Positions 33,993 to 48,710 of a stretch of 64,000 nt of DNA are shown here, in pieces. The notes beneath the pieces are model-generated. The model was not told the DNA's origin. It searched no databases and worked only from the letters and a program-made list of their open reading frames with translations. The position numbers and the translations under genes are program-made. The DNA is from Halisarca cf. caerulea (Eukaryota > Porifera > Demospongiae > Chondrillida > Halisarcidae). Every line of letters starts with the position of its first letter. Positions within the stretch are counted from its first letter, which is position 1. The DNA lies in the NCBI GenBank assembly GCA_963170055.1, contig CAUJGJ010000371.1, positions 1,803,811 to 1,867,810 on the forward strand, in the 5' to 3' direction.

Positions 33993-35420
33993 TCACCCTC
34001 CTCTGCCTGGCCGTCCACCACGTCCTCCTCCCATCATTCCTGGTCCACCAAACGGGGGAAACATTCCTTCAGGAACAGCAGGACAAAATGCATGACATTG
34101 GATAAAGGACATGTGTAATGGTACCACCGTGTGCTGATAGACTTCACTATGGCTACAAATCAGCTGAAGCATGTACAGTGAACATTGTTTAGTATGTACC
34201 TCAAAGGGAAGACAAAATCAGTACTTATTATCAGAGACCCTTACTGTTAGGGTTGGTTTATGTATGTACATGATATATACACAGGGACAGAATGAGGAGT
34301 ATGTACTATCCAGGAGTATGTACTAAACCAGGTACTTACTATCAGGGTTGGTTTATGAACATGAGGTATACACAGGGACAGAATGAGGAGCACTTACTAT
34401 CCAGGAGTACACTAAACCAGGTACTTACTATCAGGGTTGGTTTATGTATGTACATGAGATATACATAGGGACAGAATGAGGAGTACGTACTATCCAGGAG
34501 TACACTAAACCAGGTACTTACTATCAGGGTTGGTTTATGTATGTACATGAGATATACATAGGGACAGAATGAGGAGTACGTACTATCCAGGAGTACACTA
34601 AACCAGGTACTTACTATCAGGGTTGGTTTATGTACATGAGGTATACACAGGGACAGAATGAGGAGTGCTTACTATCCAGGAGTGTGTACTAAACCAGGTA
34701 CTTACTATCAGGGTTGGTTTATGTACATGAGGTATACACAGGGACAGAATGAGGAGTGCTTACTATCCAGGAGTGTGTACTAAACCAGGTACATACTGTG
34801 CAAGTGCAAGCAGGACAACCTAACAACTTTTCTCTTTGTCCAGCTTTTAACCACCACACGACCAAATTTAATACATTATCAATATTTCTGCACATACAGC
34901 ATGTATGCATGTATGCTTGTACGTATGTACACTGCATCATACACATGTACTATAACACTAAATTGTAGGCGTACGCTAAGGATGAAAGAAGGGCTACCTT
35001 GTCCAAACATAGGCGGTGGCTGCATCCACCCCATCATTTCAGGTGGGCTCTGCAAGCCACGCCCCAATCCACCCCCCAACCCGGTGGGTGTGGACACGGT
35101 TGAAGTGATGGTCTCAGGCATAGGGCGCTCTGGATCCTTGAGATAGTAGTTGAAGCTGTCCACCTAGAACAAGCAAGAAAGAGATGTAACACAAGTACAT
35201 ACATAGCTGAACCAACCTCCAGCAAGATAACAACACAAAAATATGCATAACATCATTAGAGCACTAAATCTTTGTATTAATGGTTCATTTTAGGTAGGTT
35301 TACTGGTGCAGTGTTTACAGTCTATCTTGCCTGCGAATACACACATACACAAGACAAAAAGCACAGCATATATACGTATGTACAAGCACTATGCACACAA
35401 AGACAGACAGACAGGCAGAC

Positions 35421-35483
<63 letters not shown>

Positions 35484-38400
35484 CACACACACACACACAT
35501 ACCTCCAGCTTAACGGCCTCCACCTTCTCCATGTGCTTGTTGAATATATGCTTCCTAACAAACTCTGGGGCCTTGAATTTCTTACCACTAAGTGGACAAT
35601 GATACTTCTCATCCGAGATCTTCTCTGTGTTTTTCTCAATGAACTTCTCCACCTCACTTGAACCACAGTCAAGAAATCAACTTGTATCACATACGTACAC
35701 ATTATACGTCCTTACATATGTGCATAAGCCCATTCAGCACCAACATGATACGTACATACAGTACCATGTGTATAATGTACATACGCATATGATACATACA
35801 GTACCATGTGCATAATGTACATACATACATACAGTACCATGTGCATAATGTACATACATACATACAGTACCATGTGCATAATGTACGTACGTACATTTGC
35901 ACATATTATATCAATTCAATAATATCGCTGTCCAGAACTCTTCAAGGTTTTGGACAAGAAAACACTTGATGATTGAAGCTTTTCTTGTTACTGTTCATTC
36001 AGCTCTGTATCCACCAATAATAAGATGCACAGGTATGTACATACACGGCTGTGTACATTCTAGGTGTGCTACAGCAGCAGGGATGTACGTACCCAGCCCA
36101 AGGTGTGCTACAGCAGCATGGATGTGCCCAGCCCAAGGTGTGCTACAGCAGCATGGATGTACGTACCCAGCCCAAGGTGTGCTACAGCAGCATGGATGTA
36201 CCCAGCCCAAGGTGTGCCACAGCAACAGGGATGTACCCAGCCCAAGGTGTGCTACAGCAGCATGGGTGTACCCAGCCCAAGGTGTGCTACAGTAGCATGG
36301 ATGTGCCCAGCCCAAGGTGTGCTACAGCAGCATGGGTGTACCCAGCCCAAGGTGTGCTACAGCAGCATGGATGTACCCAGCCCAAGGTGTGCTACAGTAG
36401 CATGGATGTACCCAGCCCAAGGTGTGCTACAGCAGCATGGATGTACCCAGCCCAAGGTGTGCTACAGCAACATGGATGTACCCAGCCCAAGGTGTGCTAC
36501 AGCAGCGTGGATGTACCCAGCCCAAGGTGTGCTACAGTAGCATGGATGTACCCAGCCCAAGGTGTGCTACAGCAACATGGATGTACCCAGCCCAAGGTGT
36601 GCTACAGCAACAGGGATGTACCCAGCCCAAGGTGTGCTACAGCAGCGTGGATGTACCCAGCCCAAGGTGTGCTACAGCAGCATGGATGTACGTACCCAGC
36701 CCAAGGTGTGCTACAGTAGCATGGATGTACGTACCCAGCCCAAGGTGTGCTACAGTAGCATGGATGTGCCCAGCCCAAGGTGTGCTACAGCAGCATGGGT
36801 GTACCCAGCCCAAGGTGTGCTACAGCAGCATGGATGTGCCCAGCCCAAGGTGTGCTACAGCAGCATGGGTGTACCCAGCCCAAGGTGTGCTACAGCAGCA
36901 TGGGTGTACCCAGCCCAAGGTGTGCTACAGCAGCATGGATGTACCCAGCCCAAGGTGTGCTACAGTAGCATGGATGTACCCAGCCCAAGGTGTGCTACAG
37001 CAGCATGGATGTACCCAGCCCAAGGTGTGCTACAGTAGCATGGATGTACCCAGCCCAAGGTGTGCTACAGTAGCATGGATGTACCCAGCCCAAGGTGTGC
37101 TACAGCAGCGTGGATGTACCCAGCCCAAGGCGTGCTACAGCAGCGTGGATGTACCCAGCCCAAGGCGTGCTACAGCAGTGTGGATGCACCCAGCCCAAGG
37201 CGTGCTACAGCAGTGTGGATGTACCCAGCCCAAGGTGTGCTACAGCAACATGGATGTACCCAGCCCAAGGTGTGCTACAGTAGCATGGATGTACCCAGCC
37301 CAAGGTGTGCTACAGCAGCATGGGTGTACCCACCCCAAGGTGTGCTACATCAGCGTGGATGCACCCAGCCCAAGGTGTGCTACAGCAACATGGATGTACC
37401 CAGCCCAAGGTGTGCTACAGCAACATGGGTGTACCCAGCCCAAGGTGTGCTACAGCAGCATGGATGTACCCAGCCCAAGGTGTGCTACAGTAGCATGGAT
37501 GTACCCAGCCCAAGGTGTGCTACAGCAGCATGGGTGTACCCACCCCAAGGTGTGCTACAGCAGCGTGGATGCACCCAGCCCAAGGTGTGCTACAGCAACA
37601 TGGATGTACCCAGCCCAAGGTGTGCTACAGCAACATGGGTGTACCCAGCCCAAGGTGTGCTACAGCAGCATGGATGTACCCAGCCCAAGGTGTGCTACAG
37701 TAGCATGGATGTGCCCAGCCCAAGGTGTGCTACAGCAGCATGGATGTACCCAGCCCAAGGTGTGCTACAGCAGCATGGATGTACCCAGCCCAAGGTGTGC
37801 TACAGCAACATGGATGTACCCAGCCCAAGGTGTGCTACAGCAGCATGGATGTACCCAGCCCAAGGTGTGCTACAGCAGCGTGGATGTACCCAGCCCAAGG
37901 CGTGCTACAGCAGCGTGGATGTACCCAGCCCAAGGCGTGCTACAGCAGTGTGGATGCACCCAGCCCAAGGCGTGCTACAGCAGTGTGGATGTACCCAGCC
38001 CAAGGTGTGCTACAGCAACATGGATGTACCCAGCCCAAGGTGTGCTACAGTAGCATGGATGTACCCAGCCCAAGGTGTGCTACAGCAGCATGGATGTACC
38101 CACCCCAAGGTGTGCTACAGCAGCGTGGATGCACCCAGCCCAAGGTGTGCTACAGCAACATGGATGTACCCAGCCCAAGGTGTGCTACAGCAACATGGGT
38201 GTACCCAGCCCAAGGTGTGCTACAGCAGCATGGATGTGCCCAGCCCAAGGCGTGCTACAGCAACATGGATGTACCCAGCCCAAGGTGTGTTACAGCAGCA
38301 GGGATGTACGTACCCAGCCCAAGGTGTGCTACAGCAGCATGGATGTACCCAGCCCAAGGTGTGCTACAGTAGCATGGATGTACCCAGCCCAAGGTGTGCT

Positions 38401-40056
38401 ACAGCAGCATGGGTGTACCCACCCCAAGGTGTGCTACAGCAGCGTGGATGTACCCAGCCCAAGGTGTGCTACAGCAGCATGGATGTACCCAGCCCAAGGT
38501 GTGCCACAGCAGCATGGATGTACCCAGCCCAAGGTGTGCTACAGCAGCGTGGATGTACCCAGCCCAAGGTGTGCTACAGCAGCATGGATGTACCCAGCCC
38601 AAGGTGTGCTACAGTAGCATGGATGTACCCAGCCCAAGGTGTGCCACAGCAGCATGGATGTACCCAGCCCAAGGTGTGCTACAGTAGCATGGATGTACCC
38701 AGCCCAAGGTGTGCTACAGTAGCATGGATGTACCCAGCCCAAGGTGTGCTACAGTAGCATGGATGTACCCAGCCCAAGGTGTGCTACAGCAGCATGAAAT
38801 GCAATGTCACCAACCCTCGGCTGTGCTCTGGGATGAACAGTTGGTATAGCATGGGTTCCAGGCGTACTACAACTCTTGCATACATACAATACATACGCAT
38901 GTACACATACGTACATCTAGGAAGCTTGTATGTGCAGACACACTATCACAGGACATAACAGAGAGAAACTTCTACAATCTGATACTCTCAAGGTAACACA
39001 CATATGTACAAGGTGTCAGGCTGGAAGGTTGAAATATTGTGTTGCTCTTGGTATACGTACTTTAATCCCCAAACAATGCTCAGAATAGAATGTTGGATTA
39101 TCGAAGTGTCAGAGTATAGAGGTTCTGTAATGCTGTGAATGGTCCCCTACCGTAAGTTGCCCCCCTATCGTTTCATCAATACTAAACCCCAACCCAACCC
39201 TAACCCTAACACCTCAACAGTATAGAGTTTGTATTCGATAAGCGCCCGTGCACGCCAGACAACTTCTAGGGGCCGGGGACAAGATTTGGTGTGACAGTTC
39301 CAATGTAAAACACACACTCAAGCAAGCAGGAATCACCCTGGTGTAAACATTAGGATACACATCGTAGGTTTTATTTCCTAGCTTCTCAACCTCCTCAGGT
39401 TTAAGGCTAGGAGTTTCCTTCATCAGGACCTCAAGGTTCTTCTCCATTGACAAGATGTATTCATCCACTGCAATAGAACAGACCAAATCACTACTGATAG
39501 CATGTTCATATACGTATGCACATGTGTAATTCTCTCCACACACACACGTAAGGCTATCTGCAGTCTAGGACAGCCGCACTTTCTTAGCCCCACTGTGTTC
39601 GACTCGGTGGGATGCGCCATGAACACCATCTGTCTACTAGTGACCACTATAGGCAGATTTATGGGGCACCTCAGTCACAGAGAAGCACACCTGCACACAC
39701 ACATACGCACCACAATAAATCAACCCTTGAGTAGCACTTATAGACAGGTTTCACCATGTGTATATACGTACGTATGTACGTACATAGCATGTATGCATGT
39801 ACAATACGTGGGTGTAGAGGGGTCTGCTCTTGGCAGGCCTACACACTTCACTGAAGTTAATTAAGCATGTAGTAGCTTTAAAAGGTGCACATCTGAGTGT
39901 TTGCTATTCAGGCTGGTGTGCTTAGATGCAGACACGTGGATGTTTACAGGTGTAACAATAACAATGCAATGTGAACAATGACATATGTATGTACATACAT
40001 ACGTAGATAAGAAAATTCAAGAGAACAAAGATAGGTTGTGTGTGTATGTGTATGTG

Positions 40057-40130
<74 letters not shown>

Positions 40131-40148
40131 ATGCGTGTGCGTGCGTGC

Positions 40149-40209
<61 letters not shown>

Positions 40210-42715
40210 GTACAATAACAAAGCTTTCCAAAGAATGATGCCTCTGAATCAAATTAAAATATCATCAAATCTGTTCAGTAGCAGAACTGACAAAAAGATT
40301 CATCATTGGCCACTGATACGCAAGTATATACGTAAGCATAACATGTGTGTGTGTGTGTGTGTACACATTACATACGTATGGTGCGTATATCCAATCTCAG
40401 TTCCTGTACCCCACAACAATGCTCACAACAAACCTTCATCCTGATGCATGTGGTGGCTCCCCTTGCTGTTCCTAGCTGTGATGATCCCACAGCGGTGTGG
40501 CATGAGGTCTTCACTGGGGACGGAGGAGTTCCCGTAGAAGTCCACAGAGTGCACAATCCTCAGATACCAAAGCATCAAATCGAGACTCTACAACAGGTGA
40601 CGTCATCGGAGGATGGAGGGTTAAGACTTCGGAGGATTTACAGTCAGCTGCATAATTACCGTATAGCGGGGAACTTTGTCAAGGGGTGTAATTTGGCGTT
40701 TTGCGGAAGAAATGTCAAATTTAAAAGTCGTCAATATTGTAATCATTGGGGAATCTATGTTTTCTGCACTTATTTTCCACATACTTCTCTCAGTCGCTAT
40801 GTTTTCAACAGATAAGATGGTGGCAGAGCAATGGTCTCACTACGGTTGTGGGACGAAACCACTTAGAAATCATTTAAACTAACAATAGTTTATAGCATTT
40901 ATGTTCAATTTGCCAAATTTAATTTTTGCCAATACCATCTGAAAACGAATTCGCCAAATATGATTCGCCAAAATTTCCCGATATACAGTACAGTATCTCA
41001 GGACTGTGCATATGTGCAGTTTTGTGTACTGTGTACACATGAAAGCTCGAATCCATATACGTATGCAAATATGTATAAACACATACACACACACGCACGC
41101 ACACACCAACACCCACACATGTACACCTACCACACACAAACATACACACAATTCCAAATTAATAAAAGAGTACATACTTCAAAAATTAAGAATTTGGTAA
41201 GTATGACATGTACATACGTGTGTACATATTTCACTAGGTCTCACCTGCAGCAACTGGGCTCCAGCTTCTTTCCTGTCTGCTGGATTGACACCAATCATCC
41301 CTTCCTCTTCGTCCTCACCCCTATCACCAACCTCACCAGTTCCTTCGATGTCTTCTTCTTCAAGCACAGGCAGGTTTTCAAGAACAGGATTGATCTATGT
41401 AGCATAGGATATGGTAGACCCATTAGACCGCCATGGTTGGCGCATTAAGCTACAGCACATTGGACAAAAAATCCATACACATACGTACATACGCATACAT
41501 ACCAGCATGAGCATAAATCTTATCAGAGAAAATAGACCATCAAACCCAAAATGCCACTCTGTAACCACTTTAGGCAATACATCGCGATCAAACTCTTAAC
41601 TGCTTAGCTAGAATGATGCTACCAAAGCATGTGCCAAGACAAAATTTAACTAAGTACTGATGGCTACTGCAAGTTCAGTACTACACACATTTGAACTTAT
41701 CACAAAAAGTACCACGCACATACAAAGCAAGAAATAACCACAAGCAGGGCAAATTTTTAAGGAATTAATGTTATTCTAGGTTGCCCCTGGTGAATTCAGG
41801 TTGTCCCTTAAAATCGGTGCAAAATTCGTGAACACTTCAGTCCATGGAATTTTCCCGCTGTATGATTGGTGATATGCAAGGATACAGTATATATGCATGT
41901 AAGATGGATGGGTATATAGGTACGAAGTGTTAAACTCAAATTACGTGCAAAAAGAGAATTTCAAAGTTACAAGGGTAGCTTTTTGTTCTTTCGTTAACCA
42001 ACTGTATGCTAATTGCTTAATGGATACTAAAAATGTTGCCATCACCATTGGAAACTTCACTGCTGTCATCAAGGTATCCATATTTCTACATGGCCTACTC
42101 TTAGGTTTGTAAGGGGTTAAACTAAATTTGACTTGTAAGCTAGCTGAAGCAACACCCCACCTTCAAATTCACAATTGCGCTCACTGGATAACCAAAAGGA
42201 GAAATTTCGACCAACAACGTTACTATGATCGACCGACAACGACGGAGTTAGCAGCTGCACGAAGAAAGATGGATTGCGCAATAACGCGACATTAGGTCAC
42301 ATGCTCAAAATGGCGATTTCCTTCAACGCACGATCTCGACGGTTGGAAGCGGGCTTACCTTGTTCGAATTGAACACGGAACGGGTGGAATGATTCACTCT
42401 TCCTATCATGTGAATAAGGCACTGTTGATATTTTTATTTTTCCTATATTGTGGCTTAAATCTGCCACTAACTGCCCTACAACTACAGGTTGCCCAGGGGG
42501 CAAGCCAGTTGGACATTTGTGGTTGCCCACAAGGATATCTGGTCGCCTCGGATGAGCGGACGACTGTTAAAAATATTCCCTGTACAAGCAAACACTATGT
42601 TGCAGTAATATACGTACATACATTTACGTAACTAGCTCTATTCCACAGCATAACAAAAAAGTCAGGCACAATCAATATGTCGATATGCACATGCACACTG
42701 TACATACGTATATAA

Positions 42716-42752
<37 letters not shown>

Positions 42753-43870
42753 TATGTACGTACGTAAGTATGTTCAAACACAAATACCTTATTCCTATCT
42801 ATTTCTATTACACACATGTACGTTCGCATGTATGGGTATGCAAGTATGTAATGAGTATCAAATACAAGCACAACATATGCAGTACGCACCCCTAAAAAGG
42901 TAACACGAAACAACAATACAATTCTGCAAAACGAGAATCATTTGTAACACTACCGCTAATAGAGAAGCGTTACATGTTAACAGCGAATGGTAAAGGGCTA
43001 ATTGAGAAATGACAAACGCTGACCAAGAGATAACGTACGAGGCAGTATGCTGTTAAAATCTACTTAGTAGTCCTTTGGTGGTGAACAAGAAAGATTGTTA
43101 GAGAATGTCTTTGAACATGTACTGGAAACAACAGATTGTTTAACCTTTTGGAGTCAGATTACTTGTGTGGGCTTGGATGTAAGGAGCAGATTGCTCTGAA
43201 GAAGGCAGTTTGTACAAAAGTAAAAGTACAAGGAGCACAGGACAATCAGACGTTTACAAGGATCCGGAAAACTGCCGAAGCTTATAACAGAAGCATTAGT
43301 GGAAGTGAAAGAAGTGAAGTCGCGAATGAACAAGGTCTAAGGGAGAGAATAATAATAATTCCACAAACTGAAAACAGCTAAACGCTAACTGGAAACTGTC
43401 AAACATAAAGCGCTAATGGTGCTAAAGTAAACACTGCTTAACCACCGAAGTACATAAATGAGAAATAGAAACATCAAACGCCAAACGCCATTAGTGTTAC
43501 CTTTTTATTGATCCATACTGTATTATATGTACCTGTACATACATATAACAAAGTGAGCGTTCCACACTGACGTATGACATTGTACATATACACACATACA
43601 CATGAAGGTACATACCCTGTGTACTTGATCGCTGTCTGACTGATCATCTGAAGGCTCCATGCTCACTGGCTCTTCCTTCCAAAGACCTGCCTTGTTGTCA
43701 AAATACTCAATCATCTTCTTTGCCAGTTTAATGTCATTGACAACAGCTCTTCTCATGTATGAAGCTTTGCTCCCAAGCTTGACTCTACGTGGAAGATCCC
43801 TGTTGGTGCTGCACTCCAGAGTTTGACCTTTTATCTACCAACATTAGTGCGTAGTACACATTAGTAAATT

Positions 43871-43961
<91 letters not shown>

Positions 43962-44095
43962 TACAATAACAAAGCTTTCCAAAGAATGTTGCCTCTGAAT
44001 CAAATTAAAATATCATCAAATGCTGTTCAGTAGCAGAACTGACAAGAAGATTCATCACTGGCCACTGTACACATATACACAAGTACATAAGCATA

Positions 44096-44177
<82 letters not shown>

Positions 44178-44199
44178 ATGCGTGCATGTGTGTGTGTTA

Positions 44200-44257
<58 letters not shown>

Positions 44258-44927
44258 TGGTGTGTGTGTGTGGGGGGGGGGGGGGTGCGTGTGCATGCGT
44301 GCGTGCATGTGTAATGTGCATGCACAATGAGTGCAGCATACACACATGTACCTACCACTGTGCATATTCATAGCTATTCAAACAATCGCTGTTCTTCGTG
44401 TACACACATACGTATGCATACATACGTATGTACTGTATGTATGCACGTATGAGCGCACACAAAAACATACAACTCACAGCATTAGAAGTAATTCTTGCAA
44501 TAACCTCCCTAATGTTGGTAGTGTGCTCAAAGGTAACCCAACATCGCCTCTCATAACTGCACAAAGGGGAACAAGATGCCAACACTGAACAAAATCACCT
44601 GCTACATTACTTCATACATACATACGTATGTACGTATATACGTACGTACATACCACATATTACAAAATGTATCACCACTCAACAGACAACAAATAAGGTA
44701 CATACCTGTGTACAGAAACCAGAAAATACTGTGGTCTTCACATGCAAATGCAACACTCAAGTAAATGCTGTCTAATGTATGGATACAGTACGTACATACA
44801 TAACACAGGTAAGGATGCAGTGTTTCAACCAGGAGGTGCCATTTGAACAAGCAGTGGCATGTGTGCTATATTAGCCCCTGTGCAAACACCCACTTCAAAA
44901 TAAGCACCTGTATACGTATGCACACAT

Positions 44928-44998
<71 letters not shown>

Positions 44999-45030
44999 CA
45001 CACACACAAACACACACACACAAACACACA

Positions 45031-45073
<43 letters not shown>

Positions 45074-46318
45074 GCACGCACACGTACATACACAAACAGC
45101 ACATACTCACTCCTTCTCAGGAACAGGTTCACTAAATGCCAGACGCAGGTATCCAGGGATAGTGCGGCACACCTGTACATACATCGAGAACACACACATA
45201 TCCATATACGCATGTACGTACTTATACACAAACATACATACGTACATACCAGGATTAAACAGAATACAAATGTGCATATGTATGTATGAATATACGTACA
45301 TACTGTACGTACACACACCAAAGGATAGCACAATGATAACATGTGTATGCACCTTCATACGCTATACAAGAAAGACTAGAAGACTCGCATTTAAGGGCTA
45401 AGCCTTCAGTATGATCTAAGTACACATATTTTCAGCCACCTCTGATAAGCAGCCACCTCCTTTAACATTAACAGGACACTACTGCTCTGCCACTTGACAT
45501 CCCTCACATTGACATGTGTACACATGTTTAAACCCTCTAAATTTGAAGAGTTATAAAAATTGCTCATAAGACATAATTATCAACTTCTTATGCTTTGCTG
45601 CCAACAGTGACTGCATGGGGTGAGTTTTTGAGGATGAATCTACGTACATGGAGTCTCTCAATGTGAAAGCAAAAATTTGCCCAAAATGGCTATCACACGA
45701 GCTCAGATGCGATCGCAAAGCAGAAGTTGCAAAACTCCCCATGCATATGTCACATACCAACACCTTATTCTTCTTATGAAGCACTTCGTAATTTTGGTAG
45801 ATTCTGAGCACAGGACAATCGTTATCTCTTTGCATTGTGATAGTAATTCCATCGTATTGTAACCGTAAATATATCATAATAAATTTGTACTACAATTACA
45901 AAGTGGGAACTTTTTAATGACCTGTACCGTATGTATGTATGTACACAAACACCACAGATTCCTCTAAAACACACTAGACCATGCTGAAGTAATATGTAAA
46001 ATCTTGCTTTACCTGCTCAATATCTTCGGTGTTGATGGATGGAGGGACTTTCTTCACATAGACGGAGCGGGTTAGATGTAGAGGACGTGGAGATTGATGC
46101 TCAGTGCCCTCTCCCTCTCCCTCCTCCTCTGACTTCTCTTCCCCTTCTCCATCTTCTCCCTCTTCTTCTTCTTTGTGCTCTGTGCCACCATACTTATCCT
46201 CCCCATCTGGGAAAAGGATATTATACAGCTCATACGTACAAATTATACTTGTACATGCACACATACGTATGTACGTAGGTACACAAACAAGCAAAACACA
46301 CACAAACACTTACATGTG

Positions 46319-46352
<34 letters not shown>

Positions 46353-46357
46353 CACAC

Positions 46358-46431
<74 letters not shown>

Positions 46432-48019
46432 TTCACGTCCTCAGTCAGTTCTTCACTCAAGACTTTCATCAAGGGGACTTTCCTTTCCATCATCATCATC
46501 ATCTTCTTGACCCTGGGACAGAATAAGACAAAATTGATATAGTTTATACACAGACACATAATCTATACGTACGTACGTATGTATGTACGTACATATTCTA
46601 TACATAATACTACGTATGTATGTGCGTAGCACAGAGTTGGCACTCAATATTATTACATACGGTACTTCCCATAGTAATTTTAACGATGACTGTTCATTCA
46701 TTACATCTTCATTCAGGGTTCATTCAAGCCTTCGTTCAACTTTAGTTCATTCTGATTGATCACGTGATAGTGGAAGCGTCATAATCTGCAGCAGACCTCC
46801 AATTATTATTCCCAAGTGTGCAGACGAACGTTATGGTTTATTCTAACTACAGTTGACTCTCATTAATACGAACTCGGTTAAGGAGTAAGATCGGATATTG
46901 TGCACAAAGTTTCAATACCCCAGCTTGCAACCCATATAAATTGATACAAATGAACTCCGCTTAGTACGCAAACGGATAATACGAATTATCTGATAAAACG
47001 TACAGATTATTGTTCCCCTACTAGGCTTATTCTATACATAACTAAATCGGATAACAAGTACAAGGGGCCACAGCTGGTAGATTTTCAGCTTTCAGTTCCC
47101 ACTAAGTATACAGAGTGATTATCGTGGTAGTCGAACGCAAAGACAAACTGAAGATAACTACAAAGATGAATATTGCATATTGAAGCTAATAGCTTCAATA
47201 TGCCGAAGACTACCCCTTTCACTATTGTAAAGAACAAGACTAAGATCATGGAAGCCTTGGAACAGTTGAAATTGGCAGCTCGAAGAAAACAATGGCACGC
47301 CGTGGTGCACAAAAACTTTAAAGGCTCATTGCTGAAGTGGATTAGCCAGGCAAGGAGCATCAACTTGCCGCTTAGGGTGATAGATATAATAGATTCCAGG
47401 CTAAACATATTCGCTTATACGTACGTAGTTTGCCTTCACTTAAAAATTTGTTACAGTTTGTAGGGCTGACATTTTATTGATTTTTTGCACTATAATAAAT
47501 TTATTATGCAGATTTTCTATAGACTAAGTGTGTATTATACTCCTATGTAGCTAATATACAAGTCAACAATGGGTCTTTTGGTATCAGGAGTACTAATATG
47601 GAGGGTCCCCTGGTGTACTTACTAACAAGAGTCAACTGTACTTGCACCATTACCAGAAAAGCAGGAACTGGCAGAAAGCTCACCAAGACGCGTGCTATCC
47701 TGGACTTCATTGACAGCGAGATATGTAGCCAATGATGACAAAATTTCATTTTGTTCATTTTGCCGACTTGTGGAAGAATCCGAAGAATCGCTCGCCAAGT
47801 CACAGCGATGACATCTTTATAAAAGTTGCGTAATTTTTTCAAAAGATATTATGACATCATGGGTTCAGTATTTGTTCGTTCGTTCATTCCGCATGCGTTC
47901 TCCCTTCTACATTTGTTTGCTCATTCGTTTGTTATAGCATATCATTAAAATTACTATGGGAAGTACCGCACGTAAGTATGCACGTATATTCTGTTCACGT
48001 TGACGAAGGGTGACACACA

Positions 48020-48064
<45 letters not shown>

Positions 48065-48710
48065 TGAAATGAGCAGATATGGATGCAGTACATATGCACG
48101 TACATACGTATGTGGAGCCTTACTTTGCTCATTCTCATCTTCTTGTACTTCTGTGCTTGCTCTTGAAGCTGCATTTGCTCTGGAGTCAATTTCTCAGATG
48201 CAAAGTCCATAGATTTCTTGCTCGATTCTTGACCTTGAAAATGCAAGGACACAGTACATCCTGATAAGGACACACTCAATAGAACAAATACACAATAAAA
48301 TCCGTGTACAAAATAACTCAACACACCCATACCCCCACCCCCCCACCCCATACACAAACATACAAACACATACCACAAACAGGCATGTACATATACAAGC
48401 ATGTACACACACACTAGTGTGCAAATACCCATACCCACACCCATCCACCAACACACACACACACATGTACACACACAGTACACACATGTAGAAACTCACT
48501 GGATACTCTCTTCTGCTGACTGACACCAGGCTTGCTTACCACATCATCTCTGACCTGCTTTCTGTCCAGAACACTCAAATCGTACTCACTCCCTCCTTCC
48601 ATCAGAATGGTTGCTAAAAATGACATGTGTAGTGTGGCTGTTATTTTTGCTTTATGGAAATGAACTAGACACATTAAAGTGCGCGCACACACACACACGC
48701 ACACACACAC

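Noticed and set aside
36422..38757. Overlapping 543- and 565-codon frames with a 35-residue repeat
   Set aside because: Consequence of a stop-free 35-bp minisatellite lying antisense in an SRRT intron. All three plus frames are open alike, which argues against selection on any one.
36061..38796. CRISPR-like repetition
   Set aside because: Units are head to tail with no spacers, in a eukaryotic intron.
39195..39214. Telomere-like CCCTAACCCTAAC
   Set aside because: Only about two to three units inside an intron; too short to call an interstitial telomere.
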